This document shows positions 1 through 11,231 of a DNA stretch of 64,000 bases, in pieces; the first letter of the stretch is position 1; each line of letters begins with the position of its first letter. The DNA is taken from positions 83,262,295 to 83,326,294 of the forward strand of contig CM028378.1 in NCBI GenBank assembly GCA_013146195.2, given 5' to 3'. The notes under the pieces were generated by a model. That model ran no database searches. It was not told the origin of the DNA and saw nothing but the letters and a program-made list of their open reading frames with translations. The stretch is from Codonopsis lanceolata (lineage: Eukaryota > Streptophyta > Magnoliopsida > Asterales > Campanulaceae). A program made the translations under genes and the position numbers.

Positions 1-352
1 GTAATGGCTTTAATTCTTCAAGCGGAGGAGATTTAATAGATGCATAAATTAGAATTTTACGCTTTTAATAGTTTCTTCCTATTTCTCTTTCTATCTCATC
101 AATGTCAATTTTTATGGGAGGGATAGGACTATCATCATAAACTATAAATGTATCTCATAGTCTTCATCTTTATTATCTTCTTCAAAAGTTTCGGTTGATA
201 ATTTTCGATTTCATCTATGGAAAACATGCATTTATGTCACTAGGTCTATTCATAGCATCAAAAGCAGAAATTTCAACGGTTTTTACCTATGAGACATTGT
301 GAGTTTGCCGTTTTTCACATTTATCATTGTGTTGGCGTAGCCATAAATGGTG
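1..352 (-). pseudogene. Fragment of Athila-type Ty3/gypsy protease and spacer region
   Basis: Read on the minus strand this stretch matches, with many small differences, the protease and acidic spacer region of element G1 near 3190-3540. It is therefore a second copy of that region, cut at the window edge on one side and at an assembly gap on the other. No frame stays open through it. Where it differs from the sister copies, the changes sit mostly at CAG or CTG triplets (for example CAG read as CGG near 274 and as CG near 335). Whether it belongs to the same element as 453-7223 cannot be told across the gap; the order of the parts (protease left of integrase) argues for a separate copy or a mis-join. 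Confidence 0.75.
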
Positions 353-452
353 NNNNNNNNNNNNNNNNNNNNNNNNNNNNNNNNNNNNNNNNNNNNNNNN
401 NNNNNNNNNNNNNNNNNNNNNNNNNNNNNNNNNNNNNNNNNNNNNNNNNNNN
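353..452. other. Assembly gap (100 N)
   Basis: Exactly 100 undefined bases, the usual placeholder for a gap of unknown length. It joins a protease-region fragment to the 3' part of an integrase in a way no intact element would, so the real distance and content are unknown. Confidence 0.99.
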
Positions 453-1647
453 CTCCATGAGGATAAATTCGTACAATTATAAAGGGACTAGACCACTTAG
501 ATTTTAACTTTCAGGGGAATAGCCTAAGTCTAGAATTAAAAAGTAACACTTTCAATACTGGTCGAAACATCTTGTTAGCTAATCTCATGCCATGATATTT
601 CTTGGTCTTTTCTTTATATGTTTTAAGCATTCTCATACAAATTCAATCTATGTTCTTCTAATTCATTCAATTAAACAATCTTTCCCTCAGCCAAAGTTAA
701 ATCTAAATTTAATTCTTTAACAACCCAATAGGCTTTATGCTTTCAAGCGGTAAATGGCATGCTTTGCCATACCATTCTATATGGACTCATTCCTATTGGG
801 GTTTTGAAACTTGATTCGGTATGCCCATAAAGCATCCTTAAGTTTAGATTCCCAATCTTTACGATTAGGCCTAACAGGTCTTTTCTAACACTGCTTTAAT
901 TTGTCTATACTAACTTCTACTTGGCGGGATGTTTGAGGATGATAAGGTGTAGCTAACTTGTGAGTTACACCATGTTTCTTAGGACATTATTCAATAACTT
1001 ATTGGTGAAGTGAGTCCCTTGTCACTTATTATGGCCTTAGGTACTCTATCTAGCAAACAAATCTTCTACAAATTTAACCACTATTTTACCATCATTTGTC
1101 TTAGTTGCTACAGCTTCAATCCATTTAGACACATAATCAACTGCTACCAAAATATACTCACAATTATTTGACACTGGAAAAGGACCCATGAAATCAATAC
1201 CCCAAACATCAAAGATTTCAACAACCAAATTAATATGTAAAGGCATTTCGCTTTTTTCCTATTCCACTAGTTCTTTGACACTTATCACATGTTCTATAAA
1301 ATAGTTCACAATCTCTAAAAAATAGTAGCCAATATAAACTAGATTGAGAATTTTTCTAGCAGCTTTGTTCCCATTAAATGACCTCCACAAGAGTATCCAT
1401 GGCAGAATTCCATAATACCTTGTTGGTCTTTTTCTAGAATACATCTCCTTATTAAAGAGTCTGAACAAATTTTATATAAATGAGGTGCTTCCCAAAAATA
1501 ATTTTTCGTTTCAGCCAAAAATTTCTTCTTTTCATAATGATCAAAATCAGGATTTATGATATCAGACACATAATAATTGACAAAATCAGCATACCAAGGA
1601 TCTGAATCTTTAATTGCTAACAGTTGCTCATCGCAGAAAATCTTCAT
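453..1647 (-). pseudogene. Integrase of G1 (broken)
   Basis: Integrase would insert the cDNA copy into host DNA in the nucleus. Segments visible on the minus strand: the region before the zinc finger (about 1640-1340), the start of the catalytic core with the WGIDFMGPF motif holding the first catalytic Asp (about 1200), and the C-terminal part that in G3 ends in the INT tail (about 700-453). The parts lie in different frames with several indels. The HHCC finger is scrambled compared with G3 at 49033-49974, which is the open version of the same protein. The last residues are lost in the gap. Confidence 0.85.
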
Positions 1648-2803
1648 TTATGGGAATTGGATCATCAAGAAATTGACGCTCAAGCAAGGGTGAAAATTCT
1701 AATCTAGACAAATGATCGGCTACGACATTTTCGGCCTTTTTATCTTTGATTGTGATGTCAAATTCTTGTAACAATAGCATCCACCTAATTAATCTTGGCT
1801 TAGCATCTTTCTTACTTAATAAATATTTTAATGCAGAATGATCAGAAAATATTATCACCTTTGATCCTAACAGATATGATCTAAATTTTTCTAAAGCATA
1901 CACAACTGCTAAAAACTCTTTTTCTGTTGTTGTGTAATTTAATTGTGCATCATTTAGAGTTCTACTAGCATAATGGATCACATGAGGCTTTCTATCTACC
2001 CTTTGTCCTAACACGGCTCCAATTGCAAAATCTGATGCATCACACATGATTTCAAAAGGAAGAGACCAATCAGGCCTGATAAAATAGGGCAATAGTTAAT
2101 TTTTCTTTCAATAAATTAAAGGCTTCCAAACATTCTTTATCAAAAACAAACTCTGTATCTTTTGCTAACAAGTTACATAGAGGCTTACAGATTTTGGAAA
2201 AATCTTTTATGAATCTTCTATAAAAACCAGTATGCCCTAGAAAACTTCTAACACCTTTAACAGAAGTTGGAGGGGGTAGTTGTGAAATAACTTCAATTTT
2301 AGCTTTATCAACTTCAATACCTTTATTAGACACAACATGCCCTAAGACAATTCCATGTTTGACCATGAAGTGACTTTTCTCCCAACTCAAAGTTAAATTT
2401 GTTTCACAAAGATCTTTTCAGACTCGATGTAAGATTTTCTAAGCAATGATCAAAAGAATTTCCAAAACCGAAAAATCGTCCATGAAAACTTCAACACATC
2501 TTTCAACTAAATCGAGAATATAGAAATCATGCATCTTTGAAAAGTGGCCGGTGCATTACATAGTCCAAAGGGCATTCTCCTAAAAGCAAAAGTACCAAAG
2601 GACATGTAAAGTTGTTTTCTCTTGGTCTTCTGCAAGCTGGATCGATTGAACTTAAAACCATCAAGAAAGCAATAGTATTCATGACCGCTAGTCTTTCAAG
2701 GATTTGGTCAATAAATGGCAAAGAAAAGTGGTCTTTTCTAGTTGCCGCATTTAGTTTTCGCAAATCAATGCACATTCTATAACAGTTATTGTTCTTGTAG
2801 GGA
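1628..2803 (-). pseudogene. Reverse transcriptase and RNase H of G1 (broken)
   Basis: RT copies element RNA into DNA and RNase H removes the RNA strand. The RNase H part (2092-1628) is a clean 154-residue stretch containing the CDASDFAIGAVL motif with the first catalytic Asp, the TTEKEFLAVVYALEKF segment with the Glu, and FSDHSALKYL with the next Asp. The RT part (2803-2100) is cut by frameshifts: the fingers and palm region around 2775-2527, and the thumb-side SHFMVKHGIVLGH segment around 2390. The FMDD catalytic loop lies in a damaged stretch near 2480. The sequence is otherwise very close to G2 and G3. Confidence 0.88.
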
Positions 2804-4301
2804 CTAATTCATCTTTTTCATTTTAACAACTGTAATTCCTGACTTTTTAGGAACTACTTGAATAGGACTAACCCATTTACTATCTGATATAGGATAAATT
2901 ATACCTAAATCTAGGAGCTTAAGAACTTCTTTTCTTACGGCTTCTTCCATATGTGGGTTAAGTCTTCTTTGCCTTTCTCTTGAAGGTTTACTACCTTCTT
3001 CTAGGTGTATTTTATGCATGCACATAGACGGACTAATACCTTTTAAATCAGCTAGGGACCATCCTATAACTTCTCTATGTGTCCATAAAACTTTTAATAA
3101 ACTAGCTTCTTGCTCTTCAGTTAAATCGACTGCTATAATAACAGGCAAAGTTTTACCTTCCCCTAAAAATGCATATTTTAGATGGGGTGGTAATGGTTTT
3201 AATTCTTCAACTGGAGGAGATTTAATAGATGGCATGAATTCAGAATTTTCTGCTTTAATAGTTTCTTCTATTTCTCTTTCTATCTCATCAATGTCAATTT
3301 TTATGGGAGGGATAGGACTATCATCATAAACTATAAATGTATCTCTCTCATAGTCTTCATCTTTATTATCTTCTTCAAAAGTTTCGGTTGATAATTTTTC
3401 GATTTCATCTATGGAAAAACATGCATTTATGTCACTAGGTCTATTCATAGCATCAAAAACAGAAATTTCAACAGTTTCACCTAGGACTGACATTGTGAGT
3501 TTACCATTTTTCACATTTATCATTGTATTGGCAGTAGCCATAAATGGTCTACCTAACAATATAGGAACTTCATTATTAGTGCATATCTTCCTTTCCATCT
3601 CTAGAACCACAAAGTCGACTGGAATGATTAGTTTATCAACCTGAACTAGGATGTCTTCCACTATACCCAAAGGATATTTAACTGAGCGATCAGCTAATTG
3701 TAATTGCATATTAGTGGGTTTTAGTTCTCCTAACCCTAACTGTTTATAGACCGCAAAAGGCATCAAATTAATACTTGCTCCTAGATCTAGCATTGCTTTC
3801 ATCTTTTTAGAGCTTCCCAAGGAAACTTGGATATTAAAGCTACTGTGATCTTTCAACTTAGGGGTAATTCGGGTTGTAAAACGTAACTTACGCTTTAAAC
3901 AATAATTTTTCATTGTTTTCAAACTTGTGTTTCTTAGAGTGAAGATCTTTGAAAAACTTTGCATAAGCTGGAATATTTTTAATAACATTAAGCAAAGGGA
4001 GATTAACATTCACTTTGGATAACATATTATAAATTTCCGTAAATTGTTTGTCCATTCGGTTTTTCATAAGTCTTCTTGGGAACGGAATTGGAGGAACATA
4101 TGGTGGTGGAGCCACATAAGGTTCCTCTTCTTCTGGTTCTAATTCTTTTTCAACTTCTATTGTATTCTCTTTATTTTGAACTTCTTTTTCTTGTTCCTTA
4201 TTTGGAACTGCTACTTCTACTTCAACTTCTTGATTACTCGATTCATTATTCTCTTTACTATTATCATTATCCTTTTTAGAATTTTCTACTGTACTAGGCA
4301 C
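2804..4301 (-). pseudogene. Gag-pol linker, aspartic protease and RT N-terminus of G1
   Basis: Two overlapping open stretches (4301-3888 and 4009-2804) cover this region. The first is a very acidic, Glu/Asn-rich linker followed by a conserved RRLMKNRMDKQF segment. The second holds a retropepsin-like protease with the active-site triplet in the context LDLGASINLMP (about 3790-3750), a glycine-rich ILLGRPFM segment (about 3560), an acidic spacer and the first part of RT up to VVPKKSGITVV. The protease would cut the polyprotein during particle maturation. The frame change between the two stretches near 3890, and the loss of frame at 2804, make this copy non-functional as read. Confidence 0.85.
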
Positions 4302-4352
4302 ATTGGAAGAATGAACATGATCACTTACCTCTTCACCTATTACCTTACCACT

Positions 4353-5744
4353 TCACAAGACGGTGATTGACTTAGCTTGCTCGGTTTGACTAGGGAACTT
4401 CCCTTCTTCTCTTTTCTCGATTTCAGAAGTCAAAATGTGCTTCTTTAAATTTGCAATCTCTTCAAGCATATATTTCATCAACACTGCTTGACTTTTGTTT
4501 GCTCCATCTTGTTTTGGAACTTCTTCAATCCTCAACTGATTTTGATTTGGAAATTGTTGTTGTTGAGGTGGTTGAGGCTGGAATTGTTGAGGTTGTAAAG
4601 GCTTATTTCCTCCCCAAGAAAAGTTAGGATGATTCCTCCAACCAGGATTATATGTGTTTGAGTAAGGATCATTCCTAGGCCTTTGAGGGTACATATTCAT
4701 AGCATTAGCCTGTTCAGCATACATAGCACTTGATGGACAAAAATTAGTAGCATGAGAATATAATCCACATAAAGCACATGCTTCTTGAATTTGCCAATTT
4801 TCAAATTGAGCTTGTGTATCTGATTTATCTTGAATTTGATATAAGCTCCTATTTTTACCTCTAGCACTTTTCTGTTGAGAATTAATACTTAACATCTCAA
4901 ATAATTCCTCTAGTGCTTCTGGTGTCATTATATTAATAGAACCACCAGCTGCACTATCAACCATAGTTTGTAAGCCTTACGAAAGACCATGATAAAATTG
5001 AAGCGCTAACACATGTTGAGCCAAATTATGATGAGGACACATAATGAGCAGATTTTTAAATCTATCCCAAGACTCATGGAATGTTTCACTTGGTTCATTT
5101 TGGAATGACATGATTTGTTTTCTATATTCAATAAGAGATGCATGCTTGTAAAACTTACTCATAAACAAATCATATAGTTGAGCCCAAGTATAAACACTAT
5201 TAGGTGTTAAGTTCATAAACCATCGCTTTGCCAATTCTTTCAATGCACTGGGAAAATATTTCATTTTAATTTGATCTTCAGTCAACTCTCCTAAAGGAAA
5301 AGTACTCATCATGTATTCATACTCTCTTAAGAAACTAACAGGATCTTCGTGAGGCATTCCATGAAAAGATGGTATCATATTAAAATAATGACCTTTTAAT
5401 TCGAAATTCCTTATAGCATCTGGCAAGACTAAACATGATGTCACTACATTTAATGAAGGTCTACTAAAGTCATTAATAGTTCTTTGATTTACTACTACTT
5501 CCATATTTCTTCTTGCAGGTTCTTCTTCTCTTTGATTCCTGTTAACTGGGTTAATTGGATTTTCAGGATTTTGATTAATATTATCTTCCATTGTAGGATC
5601 AAGCAGAGGATCCTCTTTATTCAATTGTTCTTGATTATCAGGCTGGAAAGCTAGATCTTCAAGATCTTCTTGATTTCTTCTAGTATTATTTATATCTTGA
5701 TTTAGTTCTACCAATTTAGGATTCGAAGATCTATGACCATGCAT
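4353..5744 (-). pseudogene. Gag of G1 (internal stop)
   Basis: Gag builds the virus-like particle and packages element RNA. The start ATG at 5744-5742 matches that of G3 gag. The first 255 codons are open; a TAA near 4977 replaces the codon that is CCA in G3 (54468-53068), and the frame then continues open to 4353. Visible parts: an N-terminal Asn/Gln-rich region, a retrotransposon gag core with the RWFMNLTP and FYKHASL segments, and a CCHC zinc knuckle CALCGLYSHATNFC (about 4780-4739). The C-terminus is rich in Gln and Pro. One point mutation seems to separate this copy from a full-length Gag. Confidence 0.88.
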
Positions 5745-5891
5745 AAAAATAAATTAAATCAATTTAAAAACAACTAACTATTAAAAATAAAATAAAATCT
5801 TTTTGTATTTTTATTTTTATAAAAACTGAAAAAAAAACTAAATTAAATTAAAAACAACGCTACCAATAAACTAACTACGTGAACTAGCTTG

Positions 5892-5909
5892 TCCCCGGCA
5901 ACGGCGCCA
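5892..5909 (-). promoter_or_regulatory. Primer binding site of G1, tRNA-Asp type
   Basis: On the minus strand the 18 bases TGGCGCCGTTGCCGGGGA lie 6 bases inside the 5' LTR. They are complementary to the 3' end of plant tRNA-Asp including CCA, the primer commonly used by Athila-type elements. Minus-strand DNA synthesis would start here. Confidence 0.85.
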
Positions 5910-6807
5910 AAAACTTGATCGATGTCTTATTTTAATATTTTTCCTTGCAAGTGGACAAGACTATTATAGAATAGTATTGGAAGTAAGGGTCGAACCCACA
6001 GAGACAAGAGATCACGAACAGTACAATTTATTGATAGCAAATTATTAATCTAAGGGGGGTTTTTATAATGATTTTATTCTAAACTACTATTGATATTTAG
6101 GTGTTTAACTAATTAGCAGTAATTACAGTTATGAAGATCTTATGGTAGGTGGCAATCTAGGATTCGGGTTTCACTTGTATCTCTTTTATGCTTAATTCAT
6201 AATCAGTAACATTCAATTTCTTGGGTTCGTTCACTAAAGATAGATATAGTCTGTTGAACTATTGGTTCAGCCTCCATCCCCGCAACATTCATCCATTCTA
6301 TATCCTAAGCACAAGAACATATAATCTATCTGTCACCTAGATTATGATCTATCTGTCACCTAGATCATGTATGAACCTGCCCCTAACTTATCACTCTCGT
6401 GCATCGATAGGTCCAATTTATTGTGATGGTGAGTCAGTGTACGACATATGCACATTGGTCATGCAGTTATCCGCACCTCTAGGCCTTTATTATTTGCGAT
6501 TACATTCATTTGTTCAAAGCGAAATAATAGAGGGATTGATAAACACCACAATCAACAAGAACTGAATGAACATAAATATGAATTAAAACATAACTTTGAT
6601 ACAAGTTACCTCCCACCTCCTAGATTATGGATGATTTAGTTCATCATAGACAATGAACAGCACATGGAGATGAACGGAAACATGATTTGATCTTCAATAC
6701 TTGAAATTACACAATCTAACTATGTTATACAACCTAAAAACTATCTAAAATCTATATAAAACTGTTTCCAGCTGTTTTTCTATATCTTAGGCTTTGGCAT
6801 CCGATCT

Positions 6808-6817
6808 CTATTTATAC
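6808..6817 (-). promoter_or_regulatory. TATA box of the G1 LTR
   Basis: GTATAAATAG on the minus strand sits about 60 bases downstream of the inverted-repeat cluster. The corresponding site is GTATATAG in G2 (42462-42469) and GTATATATAG in G3 (55529-55520). Position and conservation support it as the core promoter of the family. Confidence 0.7.
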
Positions 6818-6876
6818 TAAGGAGTTGTAATCCTATCGAATCACTTGTGAAAATACGATTTTTGCGCATTCTGACC

Positions 6877-7008
6877 ACCTTGCGGTCGCAAGGTCTGAGG
6901 TACCTTACGTCGCAAGGTCTCCAGTTTTTCGACCCTTGGATTTCTGACTTCTTCATGTTACTGCCCACCTTGTGGGGGCAAGGTCTGAGTACCTTGCGAC
7001 CGCAAGGT
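6877..7008. repeat. Cluster of ACCTTGCG/CGCAAGGT inverted repeats in the G1 LTR
   Basis: The cluster holds inverted repeats built on arms ACCTTGCG and CGCAAGGT around a 2-base centre: 6877-6894 and 6991-7008 are intact, and two decayed versions lie between them. They form two units spaced about 86 bases. The same kind of cluster is found in the G2 LTR (about 42280-42416, damaged), the G3 LTR (55589-55720) and the unrelated block at 48268-48418. Function is unknown; a place just upstream of TATA suggests a transcription-factor site or a cruciform. Confidence 0.85.
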
Positions 7009-7223
7009 CTCCAGAATGTTGTATCTTCCTTTCTTCTTCATTTTACATCTTGGGCCCTTCTTGGAATTTGTATATAAAACCCTGGAGTTTTGCATATTTT
7101 CACTAAAAACCCTGAAACTTACAAAACTCATTGAAAACACATATCAGTAGCCAAAAGCCTCGTGAAATAGCATAATTTAAGACATAGAAGCATATAAAAT
7201 CGACGTATAAAATACATCGATCA

Positions 7224-7784
7224 GTGCCTCTGTCCAACAACGCTGCATGACTAATTGGTGCAAGGCTAAATCTTCTATTCTTATTCTTCTTCCTTCCATT
7301 ATCTTATGGAACATATGGAAGTACTGAAATGGCGTGATTTTTTATGGTACTCTCAAGCCTTATCATCTGATTGTTAAATCAGTGGATTCTGATCTTAACC
7401 TTATTCTCTCAGCTTGGAATTTTTTTGGGCTTCGGCAAAGCCAAGGTCTTACATTCTCTTTTGCTTCTCGGAAACAAGTGACTGTCCGCGCTATTTCCTG
7501 GACTAAACCTCCGCCTGGTATTCTCAAGCTTAATTCCGATGGAGCTTGTCGTGGTAATCATGGTCTCAGTGGTGGTGGGGGTGTGATTAGATACTCTGAG
7601 GGTGTTATTGTCCATGCTTATTATTCTTTTTATGGTGAGGCTACTAATAATGTGGCTGAGATTGGAGCTCTTTTCCAAGGCCTTTGCTGAGCTCAATAGC
7701 AATGGTCACTATGATGCTATTGTTGAGATTGATTCCATGATTATTTGTGACTTGATTAATAAGGAGTATAACATCCCTTCCAAC
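7224..7784 (+). pseudogene. LINE ORF2 C-terminus with RNase H domain (fragment)
   Basis: One frame from 7226 reads through a segment ending ILWNIWKY, typical of the end of plant L1-type ORF2. It then hits a TGA near 7328 and continues into an RNase H fold: SDGACRGN (first Asp), a GGGGVIRY strand, EATNNVAEIGAL (Glu) and, after a one-base shift near 7685, EIDSMI (next Asp). This domain removes RNA from RNA/DNA hybrids during LINE copying. The fragment is cut on the left by the G1 LTR and on the right it runs straight into copia sequence without a recognisable LTR border, so it ends in a deletion junction. A host gene with a fused RNase H is less likely given the LINE-type segment in front. Confidence 0.75.
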
Positions 7785-9654
7785 TGCAGATCCTACCAGT
7801 TCTGCTAACCCTACACCGGCAGACTCCAACTCTGCCGATGCCAACTCCAACTCTTCTGCTAATCCTGAACCAATCTCTTCTGTTTTACCCCAAACACCTT
7901 TGCAGATAACTCACCCTCTTGTTCACCAGAAAATGAAGTTTTCGAAGATCCTATCACTTCTGAACCAGATTTTGGTGACTCTCCTTCTCAACCAACTCCA
8001 GAATCTTTAAGGGAAGAACACACCAGAAGTGATCTTCCCCCAGCTATTATTGAAACTAGAGATCATCCCATTTCTCAAATCATTGGTGATCTCAACTCAA
8101 GAGTTCGTACAAGGAATAGAGTTCGAAATGAGACTATGTTTGCATTTGCATTCGTGTCTGAAATCGAGCCAAAGAAGATTGATGAAACTATCGAAGACCA
8201 TTACTGGATTGAAGCCTATGCAAGAAGAGCTGAACCAGTTTGAAAGATGTAAAGTGTGGAGCTTAGTACAAAGACCGACTGGACATCTAGTTATCGGCAC
8301 CAAGTGGGTATTCAGGAACAAGAGAGATGAAGATGGAAACGTCACCAGAAACAAGGCTAGATTGGTTGCTCAAGGCTACCGACAGGAAGAAGGAATTGAC
8401 TTCGATGAAACATTTGCTCCTGTTGCTAGATTAGAAGCAATCAAACTCTTTCTAGCCTATGCTTCGTTCATGGACTTCAAAATGTATCAGATGGATGTAA
8501 ATAATGCCTTTCTCAATGGTGATCTTCAAGAAACGGTATATGTGGAACAACCTCCAGGTTTTGTCATCCAAGACAAACAGGATCATGTCTACCGACTCAG
8601 GAAAGCACTCTATGGCCTAAAACAAGCTCCCAGAGCTTGGTATGCAACTCTATCCAAGTTCTCAATTGAACAAGGATTCGTAAGAGGAAGAATAGACACT
8701 ACTCTGTTCATCCTCAAGCACAAGGGTCATTCTCTTCTGGTACAAATCTATGTAGACGACATTATCTTTGGATCTTCAAACCAAAGCTTGTGCAAGAGAT
8801 TTGAGAAGCTGATGCAAAGCAAGTTCCAGATGAACATGATGGGAGAGCTCACCTACATTCTAGGACTGCAGATTCAACAGACTTCTGACAGAATCTTCAT
8901 CAGCCAAACCAAATATGCAAAGGAACTCATCAAGAAATTTGGTCTTGATTCAGCAAAAGGATTTGAAACTCCAATGTCTACCGACTGCCATCTTGATAAA
9001 GATGAAAAGGGAAAGCAAGAAAACGTGATCAAGTACCGAGGAATCATAGGTTCACTTCTTTACCTTACCGCTAGTAGACCTGACATTATGTTTGTTGTTT
9101 GTGTTTATGCTAGATTTCAGGCAGATCCAAAGGAATCACATTTGCTTGCTGCCAAACGTATCATCAGATATGTTTCAATAACAACAACAACCACCAGTGA
9201 TGCATAATATGCAGTATACAAAGTGAGCAGAAGAAGCACCAGTGAGACTTTTCAATTTCTTGGAAATATACTTGTCTCATGGTCATGCGAGAAGCAAGGA
9301 TCGGTTGCAAATTCAACCACCGAGGCAGAATATATTGCTGCCAGCAGTTGTTGCTCTCAGCTCCTATGGATGAAGCAGCAGCTAGTGGACTACAACATCA
9401 AGACTGCAAATTGTCCAATCATGTGTGACAACACTTCAACAATTTCAGTCTCCAAGAATCCAGTGATGCACTCAAAGACAAAGCACATTGATATCCGTTA
9501 TCACTTCCTCAAAGATCATGTGGAAAAAGGTAACATCAGTTTGGAATATGTTCCAACTGAACATCAATTGGCTGACATTCTCACCAAACCACTGGATGCA
9601 ACCAGGTTTGCGTATTTAAGGAGAAATCTTGGTATGATTGATCCTACTTCTTAA
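7785..9654 (+). pseudogene. Copia RT and RNase H of C1 (frameshifted)
   Basis: The first part is the Pro/Ser/Asn-rich linker between integrase and RT. RT starts around 8150: a one-base shift near 8216 breaks the segment before KWVFRNKRDEDGN. The frame is then open from there through the DETFAPV motif, the MDVNNAFLNGDL segment with a catalytic Asp, and the YVDD loop (8749-8760). RNase H follows, with a stop at about 9205, and resumes in a frame from 9223 that includes STTEAEYIAA and the CDNTS motif, ending at TAA 9652-9654 after the HQLADILTKPLD motif typical of copia. Reading breaks at two places make it inactive as read; C2 has the same region at 28378-30045. Confidence 0.9.
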
Positions 9655-10571
9655 TTTACATTTCTTTAAATCTTTCTTTCATACCGGTAGACATAGATTT
9701 CTACTAATCGGCAGACTTTTACCAGGTTAGTATTTCAACTTAGTCTATTTAGCGGAAAAGGGTTGTGACGACCTGACCCAGATCCCAAGACGAGATCCTA
9801 AGGTCGTGCCGTCGGGAAAAAAATAACAACAAGCAAATAACAAATAATGGGTAAGGCCATAACGGCGATACGCCAACAACTTAAAACACATGCGGAAGCG
9901 AAATGTAATAACAGTGGCGCCCGAGCTAACAAGCTCAAACTAAAAACAACCAAAGAGATAATTAATCTCTCGGTCCAAAAATTTGACGCACGTGCCGCAA
10001 CATTGGGCATGTAGAGAAAAACTCCCTATCATGCAATACAAATATATAACACAAATAAACCAAGTCATCGGCGACGTTACAACCGGAACCCAACATTACA
10101 CTAAGTCTAAGACTCTAGTCTAACATACTCAACGGCTAAAAACATGTCGGAGAACAAACATAATAATTTAACCATCAATGTAACATACTAAAACATAATC
10201 ACCAATATTTACCAAGCGCGACTAACACAAGTCGGCTACCAACGGTATAAGTACTAATAATCATAAGTACCATCATCAAGATAGCATACTGAAATGTAAC
10301 CATCAATATACACCAAGCACGACTACTACAAGTCGGCTACCAAAAGAATAAGCTAACCAATATAAGTACAAATATTACAATTCACAAATAGGTTTGCTAC
10401 CCATCATGAAGTTTACATAACTTCACCTTTCCCAACGTCCTTACCAAAAGAAAATAAACTAAACTAAGTAGTAACCTTTCCAAAAAAGGAAACTTTGCCA
10501 ACGAAATCTTGAGAATCACTTTGATCCGCTCGCACGACTCGGATCTAGGGAAAACAATCAACAAATAGGAG

Positions 10572-10588
10572 TAAGTCATAAAGACTTA
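10572..10588. promoter_or_regulatory. Inverted-repeat motif of LTR A (decayed double TGAGTCA)
   Basis: TAAGTCATAAAGACTTA is an inverted repeat at the position where LTR C has the intact TGAGTCATTATGACTCA (59282-59298). The symmetry is kept although both outer half-sites have changed. Confidence 0.5.
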
Positions 10589-10621
10589 GTAAGTTACTAA
10601 ACATAACTTCCTATCATGGCA

Positions 10622-10900
10622 TCATGCTCAATAATAATATACATCATGCTATCATCATAGAATAACATTATATTAAAAATCATGTCATGACATTCAAGCT
10701 CAACAATAATAAAACATGCTATCATTATAGTATAACATTTCACTAAAATCCATGTCAAGGCATATTAGGCTTAACAATAATAATTCATGCTTTTGGCATA
10801 ATACAACATTCCAATAATATTCATGTTAAAGCATTTATGCTTAACAACCTTAAAAGTCATGTTATCCATAAAGTATAACAATATAAGAAACCATTTCAAC
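10622..10900 (-). repeat. Tandem repeat in LTR A, about 4 units of 70-75 bp
   Basis: Units share the pattern CTCAACAATAATA, then CATGCTATCAT, then TATAACATT, then CATGTCA. They diverge noticeably from each other, so the array is old. LTRs B and C carry different tandem repeats at the same relative place, directly next to the GTCAT inverted repeat. Confidence 0.7.
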
Positions 10901-11193
10901 CATCATATCATATCATATTCACAAAGCACATTATTCACATAAGTACTTGTGATACAATTCATATAAAAGGGATATGATACCATTACCATTCCTTCCGCCG
11001 TGTCGCTCCTGCAAAAACACGTGCAAACCCTTTATGTGTCCTCAATATCCCTTTCGTGGATATCGACGTCCTTGAGACAATCCCCACTCGAGTTCCATAG
11101 TTATCAAAGTCATGTGTATTACTACAACTAAGATGAACTACTTCCCCACCGTGGCCATCGATGGAGGGGTGTGTGCAACCCGGCACGGCTGTC

Positions 11194-11231
11194 CATCGCA
11201 ATCACGAATCCCATAATTCGTGAAGACGATG
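11194..11231 (-). ncRNA. Predicted conserved hairpin of LTR A
   Basis: Arms CATCG (11194-11198) with CGATG (11227-11231) and CACGAAT (11203-11209) with ATTCGTG (11216-11222), loop CCCATA, with a 4-base internal loop on each side. LTRs B and C hold the same hairpin with compensatory changes in the outer stem. Since the LTR is transcribed or read-through, an RNA structure is possible; a DNA-level role is also possible. Confidence 0.5.

Larger units (their letters stand above)
453..7223 (-). mobile_element. Athila-type Ty3/gypsy element G1, 3' end missing
   Basis: Reading leftwards from 7223 the order is: 5' LTR, tRNA-Asp primer binding site, gag with a CCHC knuckle, acidic linker, aspartic protease, reverse transcriptase, RNase H, integrase. 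This gag-PR-RT-RH-INT order defines Ty3/gypsy; the primer site and the protein types fit the Athila branch. The element is interrupted at the left by the 353-452 gap, and its 3' LTR is not in the window. All coding parts carry stops or frameshifts, so it is not autonomous. It abuts a LINE fragment at 7224, its probable insertion target. Lineage is judged by eye, not by phylogeny. Confidence 0.88.
5916..7223 (-). repeat. 5' LTR of G1 (1308 bp)
   Basis: The LTR runs from TGATCGATGT (at 7223, minus strand) to ACATCGATCA (at 5916), so its ends form a 10-base inverted repeat rather than just TG...CA. It is homologous along its length to the LTRs of G2 (42080-43345) and G3 (54657-55923). It contains a cluster of GC-rich inverted repeats, then a TATA box, then the transcribed part ending at the primer binding site. 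This is the only LTR of G1 in the window, so no age estimate from paired LTRs is possible. Confidence 0.92.

Noticed and set aside
5990..6010. GGTCGAACCCACAGAGAC as a tRNA T-arm-like string
   Set aside because: No acceptor or anticodon arms are found around it; it is part of the Athila-type LTR and recurs in G2 and G3.
10160..10350. Direct repeat with AAGTCGGCTACCAA in LTR A as a possible CRISPR-like array
   Set aside because: Only two copies with unequal spacing, inside a plant LTR.
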